From contig JAZDOR010000122.1 of NCBI GenBank assembly GCA_043798435.1, positions 1-8,956 on the forward strand: a DNA stretch of 8,956 bases. Reading direction: 5' to 3'. Origin of the DNA: JAGUXG01 sp043798435 (GTDB taxonomy: Bacteria > UBA9089 > UBA9088 > JAGUXG01). The notes under the pieces are model-generated. The model saw only the letters and a program-made list of their open reading frames with translations. It did no database searches and was not told the DNA's origin. This document shows, piece after piece, positions 1-5,917 of this stretch. The position numbers and the translations under genes were made by a program. Numbering within the stretch: position 1 is the first letter of the stretch; the number at the start of each line of letters is the position of its first letter.

Positions 1-60
1 ACACTGATTTTCACTGATAAAATGTAAAAATTATCTGTGTTCATCTGTGTCTATCAGTGT
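1..60. repeat. Dispersed intergenic repeat with inverted ends, probably cut by the window edge
   Basis: Positions 1-8 (ACACTGAT) are the exact reverse complement of 53-60 (ATCAGTGT), and the inside holds a run of ATCTGTGT-like words (33-50). This makes a short imperfect palindrome. It has no coding potential and lies just past the 3' end of the priA remnant. From memory, ATCTGTGT/ATCAGTG strings like this occur as dispersed intergenic repeats in many environmental bacterial genomes. The true left end may lie outside the window. Confidence 0.5.
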
Positions 61-126
61 CTAAATATTTGATTTTTTATTTTTGATTTTTATCCTTAGC
101 TTACTCTTAATTTTTGGAAACCTGAT

Positions 127-482
127 TTATTTGGGTATATAGTATGGTGCAGGGCATAAGATATGGACGGCCTCTTTATTATTGGCTAAAAGCACCTCGG
201 AGAGCCTATCAGCTTCTTTTCCAACCCTCTTTTCATCCTCTCCTCGCAGGATAAGGGATAAAAGCCTTGAGAATGGTGGATAGAGCAGCTCCTTTCTATA
301 TTCCATCTCCTTTTGGAAGAATAGGGAGTAATTCTGACGAATGGCTGTCTGGATGGCATAATGCCCGGGGTTATAGGTTTGGATGACAACCCTTCCAGGC
401 ACATCCCCTCTTCCTGACCTTCCAGCAACCTGTGTCAGTAAAGAGAATGTCTTCTCTGCGGCTCTAAAGTCAGGCAAGGATT
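127..482 (-). pseudogene. priA: Internal fragment of a second priA (helicase motif VI to C-terminal domain)
   Basis: The translation matches residues 558-673 of the full PriA encoded at 3687-5846, with about 103 of 116 residues identical by hand count. It keeps helicase motif VI (QVAGRSGRG). Similarity starts abruptly near 482, where an in-frame stop lies two codons upstream, and ends near 131, where a stop follows at 127-129. The N-terminal DNA-binding, helicase lobe 1 and zinc-binding regions and the last ~46 residues are missing, so it cannot be a working helicase. By eye the two copies differ at roughly 15% of bases, mostly at silent positions. The copy therefore seems to have diverged under selection in a functional gene before it was broken, for example in a related lineage. 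The TTG that could serve as a start is simply the Leu codon of the parent gene. Confidence 0.85.
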
Positions 483-510
483 AGATGATAAGAAAGTTAG
501 AAGTTCTTGC

Positions 511-539
511 TTGACAGCACTCAGAAAATTTCTCATAAT
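511..539 (+). promoter_or_regulatory. Sigma-70-type promoter for the DUF2283 gene
   Basis: A perfect -35 box TTGACA (511-516) is followed after exactly 17 nt by CATAAT (534-539), which matches TATAAT at five of six positions. Transcription would start near 546 and leave a leader of about 54 nt before the GTG at 600. That leader carries GAGG at 587-590 as a ribosome binding site. The promoter starts about 30 bp beyond the breakpoint of the priA remnant and points away from it. Confidence 0.6.
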
Positions 540-599
540 ATACCAAAGGCAGGAATTAAAAAAACTGAGAGATGAATTACTACCAATGAGGTATTTGGT

Positions 600-896
600 G
601 TGTGGAAAGTCATTGACAGATGGAAAAATGAAATTATTTTGAATAACTCAAATATATTCAATATGTTTTATGATTGTGAAGCAGATGTCCTCTATGTAAC
701 CAAAGGACATCCTGAATATACAGACTATGTTGAATATGGAGAGAATATAATCTTACGCTTTGCTCCTGAAACAAAAGAATTGGTTGGATTTACGATTACT
801 GACTTTTCGCTATCTTTTGCTAAGAAGGATGTGGATTTTCAACTACCCTTTGGAGTAAATTTTGAGGTAGAAAAAAGTTTATTAGCCTCAGTTTAG
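600..896 (+). CDS. DUF2283 family protein
   Basis: A 98-residue soluble protein of the small DUF2283 family, whose molecular function is not established. The signature is visible: YDCEADVLYV (residues 24-33), then a loop, ENIILRF (48-54) and ELVGFTITDFS (60-70). The GTG start at 600 is favoured because GAGG lies 6 nt upstream. The ATG at 663 (residue 22) would give a core-only protein but has no ribosome binding site. The first 21 residues are not part of the usual domain. It stands alone behind its own promoter (511-539), unlike its paralogue at 3125-3358, which follows a nuclease-like gene. The two share the EADVLYV and VG-TIT cores. DUF2283 genes often sit beside small toxin-like genes (from memory), so an antitoxin or accessory role is possible but not shown. 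No partner is visible next to this copy. Confidence 0.8.
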   Translation: MWKVIDRWKNEIILNNSNIFNMFYDCEADVLYVTKGHPEYTDYVEYGENIILRFAPETKELVGFTITDFSLSFAKKDVDFQLPFGVNFEVEKSLLASV

Positions 897-966
897 AATT
901 ACATTGTTTTCTTTGGTCGTATTCGGGATATCTGAAATTATTTTTTGATTTTTCCCAAAATTTTGC

Positions 967-996
967 TTGGCTTTAATCAGTCCCCTATGCTAAAAT
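967..996 (+). promoter_or_regulatory. Possible promoter of the dehydratase operon
   Basis: TTGGCT (967-972), an 18-nt spacer and TAAAAT (991-996) lie about 55 bp upstream of the ATG at 1051. The -10 box matches five of six consensus bases and the -35 box only about three, so this would be a weak promoter. An alternative pair, TTGCTT (963-968) and TATGCT (986-991) with a 17-nt spacer, overlaps it. The rest of the 897-1050 gap is A/T-rich with no recognisable site. Confidence 0.3.
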
Positions 997-1050
997 TATG
1001 CTCAAGCCCAAAAATCAAAATTCCTATCACTCAAAGAGAAAGAAGACAAA

Positions 1051-2181
1051 ATGCAATTCAATAACGTTTACGAAAACAAATCAGTATTTATAACTGGCCA
1101 CACCGGGTTCAAAGGTTCATGGATAGCGGAATGGTTACTAAAACTCAAAGCGAAAATTACTGGCTTTTCTCTTGATCCACCAACGAAACCATCTCATTTT
1201 GCACTCACTGAGTTGAGTGAAAGAATCGCAAATGATATACGAGGAGATATCAGAGATTATGATAGTGTAAGGCGTGCAATATTTGACTGTAAGCCTGATT
1301 TCATATTTCACCTTGCCGCCCAACCAATTGTGAGAAAAGCATTCAAGGAACCTTTAGATACTGTGCTTACAAATTTTGTAGGCACCTTGAATATCCTCGA
1401 ATCAATACGAGAATTACAAAAAGACTGCGTTGCAATAATGATTACTACCGACAAAGTATATGAAAACCGAGAATGGTATCATTCATATCGTGAGCCTGAT
1501 GAATTGGGTGGCATAGATCCATATAGTGCAAGCAAAGCCTGTGCAGAAACAATAATCTTATCATATTTTAGATCATTTTTCAGAAGCAATTTACTGAATA
1601 ATCGGCATCCGCGAAAAGCAGTCACAAGCGTAAGAGCGGGTAATGTTATTGGTGGTGGAGATTGGGGACTGGATAGAATAGTTCCTGACTGTATACGCAA
1701 TTTGGAGAAAGGCGAAAAGATACCTGTACGCAATCGCACATCGACACGTCCTTGGCAACACGTTTTAGAACCATTGAGCGGATATCTTCTTCTTGGTTCG
1801 CGCCTATATTCTGAAATGAATTCAAGTGAAATGAATTCTATAGAATGCTTGAAACTTATCTGTTCACCCTTCAATTTTGGGCCTTCTTTGGCCTCTAACC
1901 GCACCGTGTTAGAAATAGTTCAGGAAGCCCTTAAACATTGGCCAGGAAATTGGGAGGATAGGATTGAGGCAAATGCCCCACATGAAGCAGGGAAACTGAA
2001 TTTAACAGTTGATAAGGCATTTCATCTCTTAGGTTGGCAGCCAAATTGGGATTTCAACAGGACGGTCAAAGAGACAATATCTTGGTATCGAAACGCATTT
2101 GAAAGTAAATATGATAAAGCCTTAATTAGAGAATATACTCAGAACCAAATTGATTTCTATTCTTCCACTATTTTATATTAA
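1051..2181 (+). CDS. rfbG: CDP-glucose 4,6-dehydratase
   Basis: A short-chain dehydrogenase/reductase-type sugar-nucleotide enzyme. The family converts CDP-glucose to CDP-4-keto-6-deoxyglucose using bound NAD+, the entry step to CDP-linked deoxysugars of O-antigens and other glycans. Visible motifs are the nucleotide-binding turn TGHTGFKG (residues 15-22), HLAAQ (87-91), the active-site strand TTDKVYEN (132-139) and the YSASK catalytic Tyr-Lys pair (158-162). At 376 residues it is full length for the family. The usual partner RfbF (glucose-1-phosphate cytidylyltransferase) and downstream deoxysugar genes are absent from the window, so it is an orphan here. Its stop codon is 15 nt before the ATG of the next gene, which suggests one transcript. 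Arginine codons are 14 CGN to 11 AGA/AGG, unlike amrS, and point to recent acquisition. A weak purine-rich stretch precedes the ATG. Confidence 0.9.
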   Translation: MQFNNVYENKSVFITGHTGFKGSWIAEWLLKLKAKITGFSLDPPTKPSHFALTELSERIANDIRGDIRDYDSVRRAIFDCKPDFIFHLAAQPIVRKAFKEPLDTVLTNFVGTLNILESIRELQKDCVAIMITTDKVYENREWYHSYREPDELGGIDPYSASKACAETIILSYFRSFFRSNLLNNRHPRKAVTSVRAGNVIGGGDWGLDRIVPDCIRNLEKGEKIPVRNRTSTRPWQHVLEPLSGYLLLGSRLYSEMNSSEMNSIECLKLICSPFNFGPSLASNRTVLEIVQEALKHWPGNWEDRIEANAPHEAGKLNLTVDKAFHLLGWQPNWDFNRTVKETISWYRNAFESKYDKALIREYTQNQIDFYSSTILY

Positions 2182-2196
2182 TTGGAGAGTGTCAAA

Positions 2197-2829
2197 ATGT
2201 ATGATGACGGAAAAGAATTTAAAGTGTTTGATCTTTTTATCGAATTGCGGAAGGAACTGGTAGAAAGCCAAAAAATCCGATCTCAGATAATTGGATTCAA
2301 AATTACCTTTATTTCCGCGGCAGCAGCCTTCATAAAAGTTTTCCAAGCATCATTTAGCCCTTACATATTGTGTGTTCTTGCATTTGCTGCGATCTTTTTC
2401 GATTTTCTTATCAATAGCTATAGCTTTTCAATCAAGAGATTGGGTTATTACATTAGATACTACCTTGAACCAAGCCTACATGAAGCATACAGATGGCCAG
2501 AAAAGGGTGGTTATAAAACTGATCAAGAATTTGTGTTATGGGAGAGATTCTTGGCAACATACAATACTAGTCAGCGATTGGCATTTATTGGCAATATAGG
2601 TATTACTTCTGTCGTATTTCTTCTAGCAATTATAGAGCTATGGAAGGTAAGCTACAAGTGGTATGTCTATATATTGCTGTTGATATTTCTTATCCTTGAC
2701 ATTATTGGCTTCGCAGGACCAAATAGGTTTAATAAGGATATCAAAAAACGAAAAGACTTCACAAACACCGAAACCGTTATCTGCAATTGTGAGTCTGGAA
2801 AAGTGATTAGATTAAAAAAGAAGTTATGA
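2197..2829 (+). CDS. Unknown membrane protein with four predicted helices
   Basis: I do not recognise the family. The 210-residue protein has a charged N-terminal stretch (1-30, with ELRKELVESQKIRSQ), two hydrophobic segments (about 31-49 and 54-76), a soluble loop of some 50 residues rich in Tyr, Trp and charge, two more hydrophobic segments (about 128-149 and 154-174), and a basic tail of about 35 residues ending in LKKKL with a CNC motif (196-198). There is no signal peptide, so a cytoplasmic-membrane protein with both ends inside is likely. The ATG at 2197 is preferred over the in-frame TTG at 2182 because GGAGAG (2184-2189) sits 7 nt before it. The stop overlaps the next start as ATGA (2826-2829), a mark of translational coupling. 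Four of ten Arg codons are CGN, as in the preceding gene. Confidence 0.75.
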   Translation: MYDDGKEFKVFDLFIELRKELVESQKIRSQIIGFKITFISAAAAFIKVFQASFSPYILCVLAFAAIFFDFLINSYSFSIKRLGYYIRYYLEPSLHEAYRWPEKGGYKTDQEFVLWERFLATYNTSQRLAFIGNIGITSVVFLLAIIELWKVSYKWYVYILLLIFLILDIIGFAGPNRFNKDIKKRKDFTNTETVICNCESGKVIRLKKKL

Positions 2830-3143
2830 CAAATATCACATATTCTGTTAACAATATTCCAATCCGATTAACTGATGAAAGATGGATTCACATTGTAGAA
2901 AATCATGATGATATAGCCGGCTATTACTTTGATGTTTTAGAGACAATTACTAACCCTACATGGATATTTGAAGGAGATGAGGATGAGCTTTGGGCAGTAA
3001 AATCTATCTCTGAAAAGAAAGCTGTGCTTGTAATCTATAAAGAGTTAAAAGAGCAGAATGATGGTTTTATTATTACTGCTTTCTTTACTACAAAAATCCA
3101 AAAACTTTTAAGGAGGAAAATAATATGGCAACAACAGCAGTAA
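2826..3143 (+). CDS. Small protein resembling PBECR/BECR-fold nuclease-like (possible toxin)
   Basis: A 105-residue soluble protein. Visible features are IRLTDERWIHIVENH (13-27, with His22 and His27), AGYYFDVLETITNP (31-44), a central FEGDEDELWAVKS strand pair, VLVIYKEL (67-74) and the C-terminal block DGFIITAFFTTK (79-90), ending in a basic RRKIIWQQQQ tail. From memory, proteins with this RW-H-I-H / P / YRE / DGFIITAF pattern are often grouped with BECR-type (barnase-EndoU-colicin-RelE) nuclease folds and are found beside DUF2283 genes. I could not check this. Its ATG lies in the stop of the membrane gene (ATGA), and its own 3' end overlaps the next gene by 19 nt, so it is produced together with both. 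This is the organisation expected of a toxin-antitoxin-like pair. Nuclease activity is an inference from pattern only. Confidence 0.7.
   Translation: MTNITYSVNNIPIRLTDERWIHIVENHDDIAGYYFDVLETITNPTWIFEGDEDELWAVKSISEKKAVLVIYKELKEQNDGFIITAFFTTKIQKLLRRKIIWQQQQ
3111..3116 (+). promoter_or_regulatory. Strong Shine-Dalgarno for the downstream DUF2283 gene
   Basis: A full AGGAGG lies 8 nt before the ATG at 3125 and inside the coding end of the nuclease-like gene, where it encodes Arg-Arg. It fixes the start of the DUF2283 gene and predicts that this protein is translated more strongly than the gene it overlaps, as expected if it had to be in excess, like an antitoxin. The housekeeping genes in the window have no comparable site. 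Confidence 0.75.
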
Positions 3144-3358
3144 AGGAAATATTTGCAGCACTGCCACACATCAAAAAAACAGGTGCAAAACATCTCTGGT
3201 TTGACTTTGATGAAGAAGCAGATGTTCTATATGTAAGTTTAGATCGCCCTCAAAGAGCAACTGATACAGATATATTGGAGAATGGTATATTCCTTCGACT
3301 TCGAGGTAGAAAAGTAGTTGGAATAACCATAACAAATGTCAGTAAGAAATTTAGCTAA
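3125..3358 (+). CDS. DUF2283 family protein, last gene of the accessory operon
   Basis: A 77-residue soluble protein with the DUF2283 core: FDEEADVLYVS (28-38), RPQRATD (41-47), ENGIFLRLRG (52-61) and VVGITITN (64-71). An N-terminal extension (1-25, with ALPHIKK and HLWFD) is typical of the DUF2283 subgroup that follows nuclease-like genes (from memory). The start is set by AGGAGG at 3111-3116 and overlaps the preceding coding region by 19 nt. A close functional link with that gene is the natural reading, for example as a neutralising partner. However, it has no recognisable DNA-binding domain, so I cannot say how such an operon would be autoregulated. It differs from the lone DUF2283 gene at 600-896 outside the core, so the two are not recent duplicates. 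Transcription would run into the palindromic element at 3379-3597. Confidence 0.8.
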   Translation: MATTAVKEIFAALPHIKKTGAKHLWFDFDEEADVLYVSLDRPQRATDTDILENGIFLRLRGRKVVGITITNVSKKFS

Positions 3359-3378
3359 GAGCCTTAAATTACAAGTCT

Positions 3379-3597
3379 GGTAACTATTTACCTAAGTGAA
3401 GTGCAAGAAAAGAATATGAACCACGGAGGCACAGAGGCACGGAGATAACTCAATGTAAAATGCAAAATTAGCATTTTAGCACTTTCAAAATTATTATAAT
3501 TTTATTTTGCATTGCTAATTTTACATTGATAATTTTGCAATGAATTTCTCTAAAGTCTCTGTGGTTAGTCTTTACTTCAGTTGGCTAAAGTGTTACC
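3379..3597. repeat. 219-bp nested palindromic repeat element (MITE-like, non-coding)
   Basis: Three nested inverted repeats share one centre. The outer arms are 3379-3402 (GGTAAC...GAAGT) and 3574-3597 (ACTTC...GTTACC), which match at 19 of 24 positions. The middle arms start CCACGGAG (3421) and end CTCTGTGG (3557-3564). The inner arms begin CAATGTAAAAT (3451) and end ATTTTACATTG (3518-3528). Positions 3451-3495 recur at 8864-8908 with 43 of 45 identical, and the outer end recurs at 8937-8956. It carries no gene. It fills most of the 3359-3686 gap between the convergent DUF2283 and priA genes and could act as a terminator for both by folding as RNA. Positions 3598-3686 show nothing further of note. 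Confidence 0.75.
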
Positions 3598-3686
3598 AAG
3601 CCTGCAACAGCAGATAACACGGTGTTTGTGGGAAGCTTTGTTTGCCCAAATCCAGCCATCTATGTATTAAGGAACTGATCTTCCTA

Positions 3687-5846
3687 TCACACCACCCCAA
3701 CAGGGTCAATATCCCTTATCAGCTCAACCCCGCCTGTAGGCTTAAAGTCGCAAGCTGAGAGCAATCTGTGCAATTTTTTGTAATCGGGGTCCTTCAGGAT
3801 AACCTGATAGAGGTAGTTCCTCTTTATCTTTGAGATGTAGTATGGGGCAGGGCCTAAGATATGGATACCCTCTTTATTGCTATCTATAAGCACCTCGGAC
3901 AGCCTCTCTGCCTCCTTTCCAACCCTTTCTTCATCCTCTCCTCTAAGGATAAGGGATAAAAGCCTTGAGAAGGGTGGATAAAGCAATTCTCTTCTATACT
4001 CCATCTCTTTTTGGAAGAATAGGGAGTAATTCTGGTGAATAGCTGTCTGGATGGCATAATGACCAGGGTTATATGTCTGAATGACAACCCTTCCTGGGGC
4101 ATCCCCTCTTCCTGACCTTCCAGCAACCTGTGTCAGCAGAGAGAATGTCTTCTCAGCGGCTCTAAAGTCAGGTAAAGAAAGGAATATATCTGCAGAGATG
4201 ACACCTACCAGGGTAACATTTGGAAAATGGAGACCCTTTGAGATCATCTGGGTTCCAACCAAGCAATCCACCTTTTTTTCCGCAAAGGAAGAGAGCATCT
4301 CCTGATGGGACAGCCTCTTCTTGGTCGTATCTGTATCCATTCTCAGCACCCGCATCTCTGGGAATATCCTTAAGACCTCCTTCTCTACCTGCTGTGTTCC
4401 AAATCCAGAGAACTTGATTCTCTCGCCCTTGCATTTTGAGCAAACTGAAGGGGCAGGCAGGGAAAACCCGCAGTAATGACAACGCAATCTTTTATCCGAT
4501 GAGTGGAATGTCAGGGTTATGTCGCAGTTCGGACATCCAGGGATAGACCCACAGTCATAGCACTGGATGTAGTTTGAAAAGCCCCGCCGATTCATCAGCA
4601 AGATGATCTGATGGCCAGAGTCTACTGTCTCTTCTATAGTCTTAATCAGCTTTTGGCTAAAGATTCCAGGCTCCTTCTCACTTCTCATATCCACAATTTC
4701 AACATTCGGGAGGGATGCTTTTTTGACCCTGTCTGGCAATTCAAGCCTTTCATACTTCTTTATCTGGCTGTTATAAAAGGATTCAAGGGACGGCGTAGCA
4801 CTCCCAAGTATGACCACAGCCTTCTCCATCTTTGCCCTCATCACTGCTGTATCCCTGGCATTATACCTCGGGTCATTTTCCTGCTTATAGGATGAAGACT
4901 GCTCCTCGTCAACCACGATTAAGCCAAGATTTTTGACTGGAGAGAATAGGGCAGACCTTGCTCCGACAACAACCCTTGTACCCTGCCGTATCCTCTGCCA
5001 CTCACTGAGCCTCTCTTTTGCTGTAAGCCTTGAGTGGATGATGGCACACTCAGCCCCAAACCTCATCCTGAACCTTTCTATCAGTTGGGTGGTTAAGGAT
5101 ATTTCAGGAAGGAGGACAATAGCAGACTTTCCTCTTTTCATAACATCCTCTATTGCTCGGAGATAGACCTCTGTCTTTCCAGAGCCAGTAACGCCATAGA
5201 GGAGAAATGTAGAAAAGCCCTCTTTTTCTATGAACACCTGTATCCTATCAACGGCATCTTTCTGGTCAGGGGATAAAACTGGTGGTATATCTTTTATAGT
5301 CTCCTTTACCTCTAAGGTTTTTGAAATGCCTGGCAGGGGTTTTATCTGGTTTATAACCTTTATTGCTTCCTTTGCTTCAAGCACCTTTAAGGCTGAATAA
5401 GGAGAAGAGACCCTTGATTTAAGCATAGAGAGAGAAACCCTTCCTTTTTCCTTAATAAGCTCTAAAATTAGCTTCTGGGAGGGGCTGGCTTTTGTTATCT
5501 CAAGATTGCCTTTCTCAACATAGGTTATGACCCTTTGAGATAGGCTTGGTGGAATAAAGAGGTTCAGTGCTTCAGAAAGCCCTGAGAGATAGTATTCTGC
5601 CATCCACTTAGCCAGGTCAATAAGCTCAGGACTGATTATAGGCTCATCGTCTAAGACAGTAATTATTTCCTTTATTTCAGCTATATCAGGTTTTTCTACC
5701 TCCTCTATCACCCAGCCAACAGACCTTTTCTGCTTTATTAAAATAAGAACCCTCTTTCCAACGAGGTTTTCTTTAATATGCTGGGGGACAGAGTAGGTGT
5801 ATAGCCTTGTGGTTGGAATCCTCAGGGAGAGATTGATGTATCTCAT
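3687..5846 (-). CDS. priA: Primosomal protein N' (replication restart helicase PriA)
   Basis: PriA recognises stalled or collapsed forks, unwinds the lagging arm 3'-to-5' and helps reload the replicative helicase. The 719-residue protein is complete: an N-terminal 3'-end-binding domain (about 1-100), a winged-helix region (about 120-170), Walker A GVTGSGKTE (218-226), motif II DEEQ (313-316), ILGSATPS (346-353), eight zinc-binding cysteines (429, 432, 438, 441, 456, 459, 469, 472), motif V GTQMISKG (531-538), motif VI QVAGRSGRG (573-581) and a C-terminal domain ending IDPVGVV. Motif II has Gln where the family usually has His (DEEH). I chose the ATG at 5846 because it lies exactly 6 nt after the -10 box. 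A TTG six bases earlier abuts the -10 box and would not be transcribed. There is no Shine-Dalgarno, so a leaderless mRNA is likely. It is divergent from amrS. Confidence 0.95.
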   Translation of the reverse strand: MRYINLSLRIPTTRLYTYSVPQHIKENLVGKRVLILIKQKRSVGWVIEEVEKPDIAEIKEIITVLDDEPIISPELIDLAKWMAEYYLSGLSEALNLFIPPSLSQRVITYVEKGNLEITKASPSQKLILELIKEKGRVSLSMLKSRVSSPYSALKVLEAKEAIKVINQIKPLPGISKTLEVKETIKDIPPVLSPDQKDAVDRIQVFIEKEGFSTFLLYGVTGSGKTEVYLRAIEDVMKRGKSAIVLLPEISLTTQLIERFRMRFGAECAIIHSRLTAKERLSEWQRIRQGTRVVVGARSALFSPVKNLGLIVVDEEQSSSYKQENDPRYNARDTAVMRAKMEKAVVILGSATPSLESFYNSQIKKYERLELPDRVKKASLPNVEIVDMRSEKEPGIFSQKLIKTIEETVDSGHQIILLMNRRGFSNYIQCYDCGSIPGCPNCDITLTFHSSDKRLRCHYCGFSLPAPSVCSKCKGERIKFSGFGTQQVEKEVLRIFPEMRVLRMDTDTTKKRLSHQEMLSSFAEKKVDCLVGTQMISKGLHFPNVTLVGVISADIFLSLPDFRAAEKTFSLLTQVAGRSGRGDAPGRVVIQTYNPGHYAIQTAIHQNYSLFFQKEMEYRRELLYPPFSRLLSLILRGEDEERVGKEAERLSEVLIDSNKEGIHILGPAPYYISKIKRNYLYQVILKDPDYKKLHRLLSACDFKPTGGVELIRDIDPVGVV

Positions 5847-5852
5847 TTCCAA

Positions 5853-5882
5853 AGTATAATCTTAAAAATTCTAAAGTGTCAA
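5853..5882 (-). promoter_or_regulatory. priA promoter (leaderless geometry)
   Basis: On the minus strand a perfect TTGACA (5882-5877) is followed after 18 nt by TATACT (5858-5853, five of six consensus bases). Only 6 nt separate the -10 box from the priA ATG at 5846, so transcription should start at or beside the A of that codon. The -35 box is half of the 12-bp palindrome TGTCAATTGACA (5877-5888), whose other half is the -35 box of amrS. Confidence 0.75.
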
Positions 5883-5911
5883 TTGACAAAGAGAGGTTTC
5901 TCAAGTAAAAT
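5883..5911 (+). promoter_or_regulatory. amrS promoter (leaderless geometry)
   Basis: A perfect TTGACA (5883-5888), a 17-nt spacer and TAAAAT (5906-5911, five of six) lie directly before amrS. Six bases follow to the ATG at 5918, the same distance as at priA. The spacer contains GAGAGGTTTCTC (5891-5902), a perfect 12-bp palindrome that might bind a regulator. The two divergent -35 boxes touch, so polymerases on the two promoters may exclude one another. Confidence 0.75.
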
Positions 5912-5917
5912 TGGCTT

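Larger units (their letters stand above)
483..3378. other. Probable acquired accessory block between priA remnant and repeat element
   Basis: The block is bounded on the left by the breakpoint of the priA fragment and on the right by a palindromic repeat. All its genes point right. Arginine codon choice separates it from neighbours: 14 of 25 CGN in the dehydratase and 4 of 10 in the membrane protein, against 0 of 18 in amrS and 3 of about 17 in alr. Its genes at 600, 2197 and 3125 have readable Shine-Dalgarno sequences, which the neighbours lack. No integrase, tRNA or direct-repeat attachment site is visible, so the mechanism of entry is unknown. Recombination between repeats or between diverged priA copies is possible. 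Confidence 0.45.

Noticed and set aside
482..653. Open plus-strand stretch of about 57 codons overlapping the promoter and the DUF2283 start
   Set aside because: It has no start with a ribosome binding site, no recognisable motif, and overlaps a better supported promoter and gene.
2182..2196. TTG start for the membrane protein
   Set aside because: The GGAG that would serve as ribosome binding site lies within and after this TTG, so the ATG at 2197 is the better start.
3421..3447. CRISPR-like array of CACAGAGG words here and at 7006-7245
   Set aside because: Words are very short, vary in sequence, have no regular spacing or unique spacers, and pair as palindromes; no cas gene is present.
3617..3627. 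AACAC-G-GTGTT hairpin downstream of priA as a terminator
   Set aside because: The stem is only 5 bp with a one-base loop and no T-run follows on either strand.
4168..4482. 104-residue minus-strand frame and other frames within priA, amrS, alr and the dehydratase
   Set aside because: They lie wholly inside strongly supported genes in another frame and show no conserved motif.
5847..5852. TTG start for priA two codons upstream
   Set aside because: It directly abuts the -10 box and would lie upstream of the transcription start.
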